39,327 nt of DNA, from the IMG/VR virus record IMGVR_UViG_3300013372_004526, positions 1 through 39,327 of that record; one strand, given 5' to 3'. The notes under the pieces are model-generated. The model saw only the letters and a list, made by a program, of their open reading frames with translations. It made no database searches and was not told the DNA's origin. A program made the translations under genes and the position numbers. Shown piece after piece: positions 1 to 6,309 of this stretch. Within the stretch, counting starts at the first letter, position 1. Every line of letters starts with the position of its first letter. Origin of the DNA: a virus.

Positions 1-14
1 ATTTTATTTTATTT

Positions 15-335
15 TTATTCTGTTTCTTGTGATATTATGTCACCGTATTGTGACGCGGCTTTTGGATTTCTCTCCTTAAAAATTTCATATGCGATTTGAT
101 ATCTTCCAAGCTCAACTTGACATGGGAAAATTTCAACCTCTAAAGAATCAATTACATTTTGTAATGAATCCATAGTTTGAACTTTAGAAATATCTCCGCC
201 ACTAAACACCTCAATTTTTAATTCTTTTTCTTTTAATTTTTGTTCTTGTTTACTGTACATAACAGTTCCCCAGCAAAGAATTAATCCAAGGATAACAATT
301 GTAATTCTCAATGATTTGTCTGACATATTACTCAT
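15..335 (-). CDS. Small single-pass membrane protein with periplasmic coiled coil
   Basis: I do not recognise a family. From the start at 335 (MSNMSDKS) the product is 106 aa: a short basic cytoplasmic end, one hydrophobic helix (about residues 9-27, RITIVILGLILCWGTVMYS), then a charged, heptad-like stretch rich in Lys, Glu and Leu. The second Met, at 326, is an equally good start; the longer open frame up to 386 would run into the nuclease gene upstream and has no support. It follows the HNH gene on the same strand with 17 nt between them. The shape, an N-terminal anchor plus a coiled coil, is also seen in phage spanins and in septum-type proteins, but nothing here proves either. Confidence 0.7.
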   Translation of the reverse strand: MSNMSDKSLRITIVILGLILCWGTVMYSKQEQKLKEKELKIEVFSGGDISKVQTMDSLQNVIDSLEVEIFPCQVELGRYQIAYEIFKERNPKAASQYGDIISQETE

Positions 336-352
336 AATTATAGGTTTTATTT

Positions 353-844
353 TTAAGAAATGAATGATTCTTGATACGCATTCCAAACATTCAATAAAGT
401 TTTGTCTTCGTACATAATTTGTGGAATGTATGGTTTAGATTTCATGTTCATTTTGGCCTCATCTGGTGTTCTATCTGCTTTTTTACGATTACATTTCATA
501 CAAGACGTAACAAGGTTAGTCCATTCATTTGTCCCACCTCTTGATTTGGGTAATACGTGGTCTAAGGTCAACTCTTTTTTTGACCCACAATAAACACACT
601 CATATCCGTCTCTTTTATATATTCGACTTCTGTTTGCCCTTAATGTCCTTGAACGATGTTTGATATATTTCAGTAATCTAATAATAAGTGGACGTACATA
701 AGTATTATATCCTGCAACAATCGGATTTTCGTCTGATTTTACAATTTCTGCCTTTCCTTTATCAACTAACACAAACCCCCTCCAAACACTAGTTGTGTTT
801 AACGGAGTGTAGTCAAAATTTAATACCAATACAGTGCTCATCAC
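353..844 (-). CDS. HNH endonuclease
   Basis: A 163-aa protein of the bacterial/phage HNH family (McrA-like ββα-metal fold). The zinc knuckle and catalytic motif are complete: CVYC at residues 83-86, LTLDHVLPKSRGG at 92-104 with the catalytic D95-H96, N110, and a second CMKC pair at 115-118. The first 70 residues carry no known domain. In phages such proteins act in DNA packaging, as homing nucleases or as restriction-like nucleases; no intron or interrupted gene is visible nearby, so homing is unsupported. A Bacteroidota promoter lies just upstream at 857-886. Mg2+-dependent DNA cleavage is known for the family; the target here is unknown. Confidence 0.9.
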   Translation of the reverse strand: MMSTVLVLNFDYTPLNTTSVWRGFVLVDKGKAEIVKSDENPIVAGYNTYVRPLIIRLLKYIKHRSRTLRANRSRIYKRDGYECVYCGSKKELTLDHVLPKSRGGTNEWTNLVTSCMKCNRKKADRTPDEAKMNMKSKPYIPQIMYEDKTLLNVWNAYQESFIS

Positions 845-856
845 TAAAATTTTTTA

Positions 857-886
857 CAAAGATATATTATTTTTATTAAAAACAAA
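857..886 (-). promoter_or_regulatory. Bacteroidota-type promoter for the HNH gene
   Basis: On the minus strand TATCTTTG (857-864) fits the TAnnTTTG -7 consensus, and TTTG (883-886) the -33 element, 18 nt apart. The start codon lies 12 nt downstream of the -7 box. Confidence 0.75.
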
Positions 887-910
887 AGGGGTCAATTTAG
901 TCGACCCCTT
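885..910 (-). terminator. Rho-independent terminator of the 34-codon gene
   Basis: A 9-bp stem AAAGGGGTC/GACCCCTTT with a 9-nt loop; on the minus strand it is followed by a T-rich tract. It sits just after the stop of the small ORF at 928-1032 and overlaps the -33 box of the HNH promoter, so the two units are packed tightly. Confidence 0.75.
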
Positions 911-927
911 TATATTATACTACAGAT

Positions 928-1032
928 TTAGCAATAGTTTATGGTTCGAGGTTTTCCACGTCTCAAATCGCCCGAGTTCTCATATTTTTGGTTAGTTCCC
1001 AAAAGACACGTTATATTTTTGTCTGTCATCAT
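928..1032 (-). CDS. Short ORF, 34 aa, with own promoter and terminator
   Basis: The product starts MMTDKNITCLLG and ends KPRTINYC, with two cysteines and a basic middle. I know no homologue. Support for a real gene is its setting: TAAATTTG (minus strand, 1065-1072) fits the -7 consensus with TTTG at 1089-1092 upstream, and a strong terminator follows the stop codon at once. The second Met at 1029 could equally be the start. It may instead be a leader-type or regulatory RNA with a chance ORF. Confidence 0.45.
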   Translation of the reverse strand: MMTDKNITCLLGTNQKYENSGDLRRGKPRTINYC

Positions 1033-1064
1033 ATCTATAAATATCACAAAAAAATTTCCAAAAT

Positions 1065-1092
1065 CAAATTTATTGTTTATCTTTGTATCAAA
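1065..1092 (-). promoter_or_regulatory. Promoter for the 34-codon unit
   Basis: TAAATTTG at 1065-1072 and TTTG at 1089-1092 on the minus strand, 16 nt apart, slightly shorter than the usual 19. Confidence 0.45.
1078..1085 (+). promoter_or_regulatory. Promoter -7 box for tRNA-Met and following genes
   Basis: TATCTTTG is a perfect TAnnTTTG box ending 9 nt before the tRNA. No clear -33 TTTG is visible. Confidence 0.6.
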
Positions 1093-1094
1093 TT

Positions 1095-1168
1095 GGACTT
1101 GTAGCTCAGTTGGTTAGAGCAACACACTCATAATGTGAAGGTCCCTGGTTCGAGCCCAGGCTGGTCCA
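1095..1168 (+). tRNA. tRNA-Met(CAT)
   Basis: Cloverleaf with acceptor GGACTTG/CTGGTCC (one mismatch), D-arm AGCTCAGTTGGTTAGAGC, anticodon loop CTCATAA and T-arm CCTGG-TTCGAGC-CCAGG. CCA is not encoded. The initiator C1-A72 mismatch and GGG/CCC anticodon stem are absent, so this is the elongator Met, or an Ile acceptor if its C34 is modified to lysidine. Confidence 0.93.
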
Positions 1169-1193
1169 CTAAACTATTAAAAAAAAAATAATT

Positions 1194-1475
1194 ATGCCTG
1201 AATTTTGTGTAGAAGAAATCGACATTGACCCGTATGAATTTGTTACGGCCTGTGACCCAAGAGAAATTAAAGAATTAATTGAAGGGTTAGTTGAAGAAAA
1301 CCATTTACCTAAATCAGTGTTGTCTCAAATACAAACTGATAAAAATGGTAAACCAAAAACATCTATTTTAGAAGATGAATTTTTAGAGAAAATGGATAAG
1401 TTATCTCAAAAATTTCATGTTATAAGTAGGGAGGATGAGGACACCTTAGAAACAATTTTTAAAAAATACATTTAA
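1194..1475 (+). CDS. Acidic 93-aa protein of unknown function
   Basis: I do not recognise a family. The 93-aa product starts MPEFCVEEIDIDPYEF and is strongly acidic in its first third, with predicted helices (REIKELIEGLVEEN, EDEFLEKMDKLSQKF). No signal peptide or membrane segment is seen. It follows tRNA-Met by 25 nt and precedes the lipoprotein gene by 10 nt, so all three may share one transcript from the box at 1078. Bias and length fit a cytoplasmic early phage protein, perhaps a binder of a host protein; that is a guess. Confidence 0.75.
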   Translation: MPEFCVEEIDIDPYEFVTACDPREIKELIEGLVEENHLPKSVLSQIQTDKNGKPKTSILEDEFLEKMDKLSQKFHVISREDEDTLETIFKKYI

Positions 1476-1485
1476 ACCAACAATC

Positions 1486-2268
1486 ATGAAAATCAAACAA
1501 TTATTATTATCGTTCTTTACCTTATCGGTATTCCTTGTGTCTTGTTCTAAAGAAGACATTACTGGCGTCGACTTTGAAAACACTAAAATTGAGCAGTCTA
1601 AAACGCTCAACTCAACTTCAAGTACGGACCCTAATTTGAGAGTTACAACAAGTTCAACACCTAATTTGAAGGCGTATGTTTTTATTGAAAAACAAGCTAA
1701 AACAACATTAATTGTTAATTACCTTAAAAACTCAGTTCCAAGAAACCCACAATCTACAAGCGTTCCATTTTACTCTTGTTGGACAATGGTAAGTATTCAA
1801 AATACCAATTACCGAGATTTAAACAATTATTTAAACATGCCATTTTGGACTAATGGTGTGTTACCACAAGTTATTCAGGCTGACATACCACAAGTAAGTG
1901 GTGGAGTTGATGAACACGGTAACCCTAAAATGGCATATAATTTTACAACAGTAAAAATATCTAAAAATACTGTTAATGATAACGCTTGGGTTTTAGTTTT
2001 GATTCCTGTCTCGGCAATGAATAATGATACAAAAAGACAAACTAGAATTGGTTATTATGCAAAAAACGGTACAAGAATAGTGTCAAGTGCTAACAATAGT
2101 CAAACAGTGTTGAACACAAATACTCAGTTGTCATCATACTTGATTAATTATACAGGAAATGTAATTCCACAGGGTCAATATAGAGTTTATAGTACTTATC
2201 CAAACTCATCAATGAGGATTAATTTCAATATGACAAATGATGTTTATTTGAGAGGTTTTAGTAACTAA
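1486..2268 (+). CDS. Surface lipoprotein of unknown function
   Basis: A 260-aa lipoprotein. Residues 1-19 are an SPII signal peptide with lipobox FLVSC, acylated at C20, followed by SKEDITG. The next 35 residues are a Ser/Thr-rich linker; the rest looks β-rich (YNFTTVKISKNTV, NAWVLVLIPVSAM). I recognise no domain. Phage lipoproteins of this kind often sit in the host envelope and block superinfection, or disarm wall or receptor functions during infection; that is inference. The start at 1486 is the only Met giving a complete signal peptide. The gene follows the 93-aa gene by 10 nt and ends before the small promoter-ORF unit at 2278. Confidence 0.8.
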   Translation: MKIKQLLLSFFTLSVFLVSCSKEDITGVDFENTKIEQSKTLNSTSSTDPNLRVTTSSTPNLKAYVFIEKQAKTTLIVNYLKNSVPRNPQSTSVPFYSCWTMVSIQNTNYRDLNNYLNMPFWTNGVLPQVIQADIPQVSGGVDEHGNPKMAYNFTTVKISKNTVNDNAWVLVLIPVSAMNNDTKRQTRIGYYAKNGTRIVSSANNSQTVLNTNTQLSSYLINYTGNVIPQGQYRVYSTYPNSSMRINFNMTNDVYLRGFSN

Positions 2269-2277
2269 TATTTATTT

Positions 2278-2309
2278 TTTGGTTTTTAAATATATTTATT
2301 GTAATATTG
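2278..2309 (+). promoter_or_regulatory. Promoter of the 32-codon unit
   Basis: TTTG (2278-2281), 20 nt, then TAATATTG (2302-2309), one mismatch from TAnnTTTG. The ATG begins exactly 4 nt after the box, implying a leaderless or nearly leaderless mRNA. Confidence 0.55.
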
Positions 2310-2313
2310 CACT

Positions 2314-2412
2314 ATGAAAACTATGAACACAAATACGAATTTAGACACACCGACAACTCCTAATGGGGATGCGGGCACTATTTGCGTAAGTTCAGAAGCG
2401 AGTGGTTGGTAA
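2314..2412 (+). CDS. Short ORF, 32 aa, with own promoter and terminator
   Basis: The peptide starts MKTMNTNTNLDTPTTPNGD and ends with a Cys-containing part, GTICVSSEASGW. It is Thr/Asn-rich and uncharged. No family is recognised. The promoter 4 nt upstream of the ATG and the hairpin terminator 24 nt downstream of the stop make it a monocistronic unit. It could also be a leader peptide, but no target gene sits before the terminator. Confidence 0.5.
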   Translation: MKTMNTNTNLDTPTTPNGDAGTICVSSEASGW

Positions 2413-2435
2413 ACAATATTATAGCCAATTATCTA

Positions 2436-2465
2436 AACCCTGAACTAATACTTCAGGGTTTTTTT
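2436..2465 (+). terminator. Rho-independent terminator
   Basis: 9-bp stem AACCCTGAA/TTCAGGGTT with a 7-nt loop and a T tract; it closes the 32-codon unit just before tRNA-Pro. Confidence 0.85.
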
Positions 2466-2470
2466 ATGTA

Positions 2471-2544
2471 CGGGATGTAGCGTAGTCAGGTATCGCGCCA
2501 CGTTTGGGACGTGGAGGCCGTTGGTTCGAATCCAGCCATCCCGA
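2471..2544 (+). tRNA. tRNA-Pro(TGG)
   Basis: Acceptor CGGGATG/CATCCCG, anticodon arm CCACG-TTTGGGA-CGTGG, T-arm GTTGG-TTCGAAT-CCAGC, discriminator A. CCA is not encoded. It starts 5 nt after the terminator's T tract. Confidence 0.97.
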
Positions 2545-2581
2545 CAAAAGTTTCCTTTGTTGGAAAATTTGATTATAATTT

Positions 2582-2653
2582 TGCTCTATCGTATAATGGT
2601 TATTACGGAGGACTGTTAATCCTTTTATCCTGGTTCGAGCCCAGGTGGAGCAG
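2582..2653 (+). tRNA. tRNA-Asn(GTT)
   Basis: Acceptor TGCTCTA/TGGAGCA, anticodon arm GAGGA-CTGTTAA-TCCTT, T-arm CCTGG-TTCGAGC-CCAGG, discriminator G. The 37-nt spacer before it holds a weak TTTCC/GGAAA hairpin (2551-2566); the 80 nt after it show nothing clear. Confidence 0.97.
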
Positions 2654-2733
2654 CTGAGGTGGGTGGAAAATTTCCAATGTTGTGGTATCGTGGATGGAGT
2701 AATCCTGAAGCATAAACAGACAAAAAGAAAGAA

Positions 2734-3225
2734 ATGAAGTTAAAAACATTCTTATTGACTGTGTTGTTATTGTTAGGAACAATGACAACAAAAGCACAAG
2801 AGAAGCAAGTACAAACAACTTATCAGACACAAGATGATAGGTTGACAAAAGAAGAATTGTACGAGCAGATAATTAAGTTTGGTATAAAATTTCCTGATAT
2901 TGTGTTCGCACAAGCTGTGTTAGAGTCAGGAGCATTTACATCAAAACTGTTCAAAACGGCAAACAATCTGTTTGGAATGAAAGTTCCGACAAAAAGAGAA
3001 ACATCTTCGGTGGGTAAAACCCAAAGTGGATATTCAAAATATACAGATTGGAACCTTAGCGTATATGATTACTTTCTATGGCAAGATTATATGTTAAAAA
3101 ATAAAACCGAATTGACAAAAAATCAGTATCTTGCACTACTCGGAAGGGTATATGCGTCTGATAAGAGATATGTTAGTAGTTTAAAACGAGTAATCGGAGA
3201 ACACCAACATATTTTAGTTGAATAA
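2734..3225 (+). CDS. Secreted glucosaminidase-type peptidoglycan hydrolase (GH73/LYZ2-like)
   Basis: A 163-aa protein with a Sec signal peptide (residues 1-20, MKLKTFLLTVLLLLG then TMTTKAQ) and one glucosaminidase domain. The family pattern is clear: AQAVLESGAFTS with the likely catalytic E64, then ANNLFGMK at 76-83 and SKYTDWNLSVYDY at 101-113. The family cleaves the glycan backbone of murein. The signal peptide sends it to the periplasm, so it may act in lysis or in wall turnover during infection; it is not obviously a tail lysozyme. The start at 2734 gives a complete signal peptide. It lies between tRNA-Asn and tRNA-Asp, apparently on the same transcript. Confidence 0.88.
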   Translation: MKLKTFLLTVLLLLGTMTTKAQEKQVQTTYQTQDDRLTKEELYEQIIKFGIKFPDIVFAQAVLESGAFTSKLFKTANNLFGMKVPTKRETSSVGKTQSGYSKYTDWNLSVYDYFLWQDYMLKNKTELTKNQYLALLGRVYASDKRYVSSLKRVIGEHQHILVE

Positions 3226-3253
3226 AAAGATTGGGGTGAAACTCCCCAAACAC

Positions 3254-3326
3254 GGTCCCGTGGTTGAATGGTTACAATTCCACCCTGTCACGGTGCGAGG
3301 TACGGGTTCGAATCCCGTCGGGACCG
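3254..3326 (+). tRNA. tRNA-Asp(GTC)
   Basis: Acceptor GGTCCCG/CGGGACC, anticodon loop CTGTCAC on a CACC/GGTG stem, T-arm ACGGG-TTCGAAT-CCCGT, discriminator G. Confidence 0.97.
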
Positions 3327-3332
3327 CAAAGA

Positions 3333-3380
3333 GGAGTATATGTGTAGTAACCTCAGGTGTGATATCCGCCACTACACTCC
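3333..3380 (+). ncRNA. Hairpin in the Asp-Gly tRNA spacer
   Basis: GTGTAGT (3342-3348) pairs perfectly with ACTACAC (3371-3377), and GGA (3333-3335) with TCC (3378-3380). The 22-nt loop is not AT-rich. It could be a processing signal between tRNAs or a small stable RNA. Confidence 0.5.
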
Positions 3381-3387
3381 ATTTTAA

Positions 3388-3463
3388 GCGGAAGTAGCTC
3401 ATTTGGTAGAGCACCGTCCTTCCAAGTCGGGGGTGGCCAGTTCGAGCCTGGTCTTCCGCTCCA
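3388..3463 (+). tRNA. tRNA-Gly(TCC), CCA encoded
   Basis: Acceptor GCGGAAG/CTTCCGC, anticodon loop CTTCCAA, T-arm GCCAG-TTCGAGC-CTGGT, discriminator T3460 followed by an encoded CCA, unlike most of the set. Confidence 0.97.
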
Positions 3464-3469
3464 CGGGTG

Positions 3470-3508
3470 TGTGGGAACCCATGAATATGTGATGAACATA
3501 TACCCACA
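3470..3508 (+). ncRNA. Two-tier hairpin in the Gly-Thr tRNA spacer
   Basis: Outer stem TGTGGG (3470-3475)/CCCACA (3503-3508) and inner stem ATATGT (3485-3490)/ACATAT (3496-3501) with loop GATGA. It fills nearly the whole spacer. Confidence 0.5.
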
Positions 3509-3511
3509 AAC

Positions 3512-3584
3512 GCCTCCTTAGCTCAGCAGGTAGAGCAACTGATTTGTAATCAGTAGGTCGTTGGTTCGATTCCGACAGGAGGCT
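3512..3584 (+). tRNA. tRNA-Thr(TGT)
   Basis: Acceptor GCCTCCT/AGGAGGC, anticodon arm ACTGA-TTTGTAA-TCAGT, T-arm GTTGG-TTCGATT-CCGAC, discriminator T. Confidence 0.97.
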
Positions 3585-3594
3585 CTAACAGGAG

Positions 3595-3667
3595 GGGGAA
3601 TTAGCTCAGTTGGTAGAGCACTTGATTTGCATTCAAGTTGTCGTGGGTTCGATTCCCTCATTCTCCA
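3595..3667 (+). tRNA. tRNA-Ala(TGC)
   Basis: Acceptor GGGGAAT/ATTCTCC with the G3-U70 alanine identity pair, anticodon arm CTTGA-TTTGCAT-TCAAG, T-arm GTGGG-TTCGATT-CCCTC, discriminator A. Confidence 0.97.
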
Positions 3668-3682
3668 CTAAAACTTTTATTT

Positions 3683-3916
3683 ATGCAATTATTTTGGTCG
3701 TATTACGTTGTTTGTTTCATTTACTGCGTAATTATGTCAATTAAAAAATGGAACAGAGATGTTATGTCAGGTGGTCTTGGAATATCTCCAGGTCTTGAGA
3801 GTATGTCGTTGATTATTATGTGTTGGATTTTAGCACCTATTGATGTATTTTTAACATGGGTTAGGGTTTACAAAGAAGCTGAGGAAGCAAGAAGAAACAA
3901 CTCACAAATTAAATAA
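3683..3916 (+). CDS. Small two-pass membrane protein
   Basis: A 77-aa protein starting MQLFWSYYVVCFIY; the longer frame to 3638 would overlap tRNA-Ala and is rejected. Two hydrophobic segments (about 2-17 and 39-57, SLIIMCWILAPIDVFLTWV) frame a short polar loop, and the tail is charged (EAEEARRNNSQIK). No family is recognised. It begins 15 nt after the tRNA and ends 2 nt before the DUF6915-like gene, so the three probably share a transcript. Likely an inner-membrane protein of unknown job. Confidence 0.75.
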   Translation: MQLFWSYYVVCFIYCVIMSIKKWNRDVMSGGLGISPGLESMSLIIMCWILAPIDVFLTWVRVYKEAEEARRNNSQIK

Positions 3917-3918
3917 TC

Positions 3919-4272
3919 ATGGCACATCCAAATTTACATGCAAAATCATCCGCCAAAAAGTTTGGAGGAAAACCTGAGGATTACATTCATTTACATGAAT
4001 GGTTAGATGAAACCAAATCTTGGTTTGGAGATTCTCTTCATAGAATGTTTAGACATCATAGTGAAGGAATTTTTGAAATGGAAAAAAGATTTGGAACTGA
4101 GTTCTTAAACTCAGACGGAAAAACAGTTTATACCCGATATGTTGGAGAACAACACGTAAAAGAAGATTGTAATAATTACATACCTTCAGCCAAAGAGTGG
4201 ATTAGTAACATCTCGTCAAATCAAAGACCCCAATGGATGTTAAAAACCGTGAAATTAGAGTTTGAAGACTGA
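3919..4272 (+). CDS. DUF6915-like protein
   Basis: The 117-aa product opens MAHPNLHAKSSAKKFGGKPEDY and continues with the conserved blocks IHLHEWLDETKSWFGD, RMFRHHSEGIFEMEKRFG and RYVGEQHVKEDC. I recall this pattern (MAHP..HA.SS...GGK..DY..IH.W.D.TK, RHH.EGIF, GEQHV.ED) from the uncharacterised family DUF6915, found in bacteria and phages. Many conserved His, Asp and Glu residues suggest metal or nucleic-acid binding, but no activity is known to me. No signal peptide or membrane helix. It lies 2 nt after the small membrane protein gene and 11 nt before the next gene. Confidence 0.8.
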   Translation: MAHPNLHAKSSAKKFGGKPEDYIHLHEWLDETKSWFGDSLHRMFRHHSEGIFEMEKRFGTEFLNSDGKTVYTRYVGEQHVKEDCNNYIPSAKEWISNISSNQRPQWMLKTVKLEFED

Positions 4273-4283
4273 TATTTATTTAT

Positions 4284-5015
4284 ATGGAAAAACTTTTAAC
4301 AACAGAAGAAAAACAATACCTGAGAAGAGTTTGTAATTATTTGAGTTCTCTCGGAATGGAAGTCGGTGAGTTCGAATTCGAGATGGATGATTATGGTGAT
4401 ACACTTAACTATAATAATATAGATTGGAATCAAATGACACATTTCTCCAATAACTGGAGAGCGGACGTTCCGTCAGGGTTGATACCAATACTTCAAAAAA
4501 TTGCGAAGTATGCATCTGACCAAGAATTATATAGTACTGAAACACCAGATATTGATGCGATGTCATGGCAAAAGTTTGAGATTAGTATTAATTCTGCAAA
4601 CAAAGACATCTCATTTAACCATTATTGGTCTTGGTATGATAGAGGAGACGCTAGTGGGACTGAATGGTCAGAAGAAGAAGGTCAAGAAATTTTTGAAGAA
4701 TGGGAAAAAGATGGGGTTCTATCTGATTTAGAAATTCCACAAGATGGAATATTAACTCTAAGATATAATGGTTCGGGAGATTCTGGTTATATTGAAAGTT
4801 CATTTGAAGAAAATGGTGATTCAGTTCCGTCAACAATTGAAGATTGGTGTTATAATCAACTTGAAAGTCATTATGGCGGTTGGGAAATTAATGAAGGGTC
4901 AGACGGAGAGTTTGTATTTAATTTCAATGACATGACAATTGAATTAAATCACACTTATAATACAGAAGAAAATTCTTATGATACGTTATGGGAAGAAGAG
5001 TTTGATACTCAATAA
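4284..5015 (+). CDS. Acidic 243-aa protein of unknown function
   Basis: I do not recognise a family. The 243-aa product is very acidic (runs such as WSEEEGQEIFEEWEKDG) and Trp/Tyr-rich, with a C-terminal half that looks β-rich (LTLRYNGSGDSGYIESSF, EFVFNFNDMTIELNH). No signal peptide or membrane segment. A TATTTAT motif lies directly before the start (4274-4280), as before many genes in this window. A terminator follows at 5042-5074. The strong negative charge and aromatic content are typical of DNA-mimic or host-protein-binding phage products, but that is inference only. Confidence 0.75.
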   Translation: MEKLLTTEEKQYLRRVCNYLSSLGMEVGEFEFEMDDYGDTLNYNNIDWNQMTHFSNNWRADVPSGLIPILQKIAKYASDQELYSTETPDIDAMSWQKFEISINSANKDISFNHYWSWYDRGDASGTEWSEEEGQEIFEEWEKDGVLSDLEIPQDGILTLRYNGSGDSGYIESSFEENGDSVPSTIEDWCYNQLESHYGGWEINEGSDGEFVFNFNDMTIELNHTYNTEENSYDTLWEEEFDTQ

Positions 5016-5041
5016 AAGAGGTAATAACTTTATATAATAGG

Positions 5042-5074
5042 ACCCCAAACTAAAAAAAAGTCTGGGGTTTTTTT
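5042..5074 (+). terminator. Rho-independent terminator
   Basis: ACCCCA (5042-5047)/TGGGGT (5063-5068) with an A-rich loop and a T tract; closes the transcript before tRNA-Leu(TAA). Confidence 0.8.
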
Positions 5075-5112
5075 GATTTATGACTCCATAAAGATTATAT
5101 TTGTAAGACAAT

Positions 5113-5198
5113 GCCGAGGTGGTGTAATGGTAGCCACGAGGGACTTAAAATCCCTTGGTCAGTAAACGGCCGTGAGGGTTCGAGTCCCTCCCTCGGTA
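5113..5198 (+). tRNA. tRNA-Leu(TAA)
   Basis: Class II tRNA: acceptor GCCGAGG/CCTCGGT, anticodon arm AGGGA-CTTAAAA-TCCCT, long variable arm, T-arm GAGGG-TTCGAGT-CCCTC, discriminator A. Confidence 0.97.
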
Positions 5199-5202
5199 CA
5201 AT

Positions 5203-5276
<74 letters not shown>

Positions 5277-5280
5277 CAAT

Positions 5281-5370
5281 CATTATCGTACCTCAGTGAG
5301 ATACGGCGCAAGTTACACACTTAAACAACGCGGGAGAGGCGCCTTTCCCGATGTGGCTGAAGCGATAATG
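5281..5370 (+). ncRNA. Structured ~90-nt RNA between tRNAs (type A)
   Basis: A perfect 8-bp closing stem, CATTATCG (5281-5288)/CGATAATG (5363-5370), encloses hairpins AAGT/ACTT (5310-5322) and CGGGA/TCCCG (5331-5350). GGCGC (5305-5309) can pair with GCGCC (5339-5343). It has no T-arm, so it is not a tRNA. It shares GGCGYAAGT and GTGGnT..AGCGA blocks, in the same order, with the element at 8820-8919. No family is recognised. Confidence 0.6.
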
Positions 5371-5374
5371 ACAC

Positions 5375-5455
5375 ACCCCGATGGCGGAATGGTAGACGCG
5401 CTGGTCTTAGGAACCAGTAACTTCGGTTGTGAGGGTTCGAGTCCCTCTTGGGGTA
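5375..5455 (+). tRNA. tRNA-Leu(TAG)
   Basis: Class II: acceptor ACCCCGA/TTGGGGT, anticodon arm CTGGT-CTTAGGA-ACCAG, variable arm TAACTTCGGTT, T-arm GAGGG-TTCGAGT-CCCTC, discriminator A. It starts 4 nt after the structured RNA. Confidence 0.97.
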
Positions 5456-5468
5456 CAAGATTTAAATT

Positions 5469-6179
5469 ATGTACGTAAAAAATCCATTAGTTAAAACAAG
5501 TCAAGAAAATCTTTTTCATCTTGCACCTATTCCTGTGTTTATGAAAGTATTCACAGATGACGAACTTCAAGACGAAGTTTATAATTTTGGTTTCAATACT
5601 CTAACCGACCAACAAAAATTAATGGGCCAAGAGTTACCAGAACAATACGACGAACAAAGACAATCTACATATCAAGTAAACTACAATAGGCAAGACATGT
5701 GGGTGGAACCAACGGAGCATAATCCCATTGGTAGTCGATTTTGGACCCCACCAAACGATTTTCTTAATATGGATGAGGAATGTGTTAAGAAAATTAAAAA
5801 AAGGGTAGAATTGGGTTATATGGAGATGTTGGACAAACTTGGATTTGAACACAGCAGAAAACCAATGATTACTGAGAGTTGGATGCAATATTATAATCCA
5901 ACTGAAGGTCGTGGACATAATGCTCACAATCATTGTAGATGGCAACCAAATGAAGAAACAACTTTAAACTTTTCTGGTGGTTATTATCTATCTGACGGAG
6001 ACCCAGTTGATGACCATCCATATAGTGGGGTATTTACATTTCACGTTAGGGGAATGTCTTACTTTATCAGACCAAAGAAAGGGATGTTAATAATTTGGCC
6101 TTACGATATTGTTCATTCGGTTAAACCTTTTTACGGAAAAACTCACAGATGTGTGATTAATTTTAATATTCAGGGATAA
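5469..6179 (+). CDS. 2-oxoglutarate/Fe(II)-dependent oxygenase
   Basis: A 236-aa cytosolic protein of the putative 2OG-Fe(II) oxygenase group common in T4-like and cyanophage genomes (TIGR02466-like). Visible family features are the metal-binding stretch RGHNAHNHCRWQ (H150, H153, H155), the core strand FSGGYYLS (169-175), the distal histidine in WPYDIVHSV (H216) and the 2OG-binding arginine in HRCVINFNI (R227). The first metal ligands are H-x-H rather than the usual H-x-D/E. Such enzymes hydroxylate proteins, nucleobases or small molecules; the substrate is unknown. The gene begins 13 nt after tRNA-Leu(TAG) and probably shares its transcript. Confidence 0.85.
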   Translation: MYVKNPLVKTSQENLFHLAPIPVFMKVFTDDELQDEVYNFGFNTLTDQQKLMGQELPEQYDEQRQSTYQVNYNRQDMWVEPTEHNPIGSRFWTPPNDFLNMDEECVKKIKKRVELGYMEMLDKLGFEHSRKPMITESWMQYYNPTEGRGHNAHNHCRWQPNEETTLNFSGGYYLSDGDPVDDHPYSGVFTFHVRGMSYFIRPKKGMLIIWPYDIVHSVKPFYGKTHRCVINFNIQG

Positions 6180-6184
6180 TATTT

Positions 6185-6214
6185 TTTGTGGTACGAAATA
6201 TTTTTGTATCTTTG
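6185..6214 (+). promoter_or_regulatory. Promoter of a short transcript
   Basis: TTTG (6185-6188), 18 nt, TATCTTTG (6207-6214): a near-perfect Bacteroidota promoter directed at the ~85-nt unit that ends at the terminator at 6264-6309. Confidence 0.75.
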
Positions 6215-6218
6215 TATT

Positions 6219-6309
6219 GTGATTGAGGAGCACGATTTAGATACACAAGCTCAATTACAAACTGGGTAACACGGGAACGATTCAGATACTAGTGTTACCC
6301 TTTTTTTTT
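6219..6309 (+). ncRNA. Short transcript of ~85-90 nt with own promoter and terminator
   Basis: The promoter at 6185-6214 should start RNA near 6219, and a strong terminator ends it. Inside is only a 16-codon GTG frame (6221-6271) ending at the terminator's 5' arm. Better read as a small RNA, or as a very short peptide unit like those at 2314 and 6803. Confidence 0.5.
6264..6309 (+). terminator. Rho-independent terminator
   Basis: 9-bp stem GGGTAACAC (6264-6272)/GTGTTACCC (6292-6300) followed by a run of Ts that reaches the stop of the convergent gene. Confidence 0.85.

Noticed and set aside
402-593. Plus-strand 63-aa ORF
   Set aside because: Antisense shadow of the HNH gene, whose motifs are clear on the minus strand.
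3214-3507. Minus-strand ORF of 97 aa across tRNA-Asp and tRNA-Gly
   Set aside because: It is the complement of tRNA genes; residues such as GFEPVPR come from T-arms, a known artefact.
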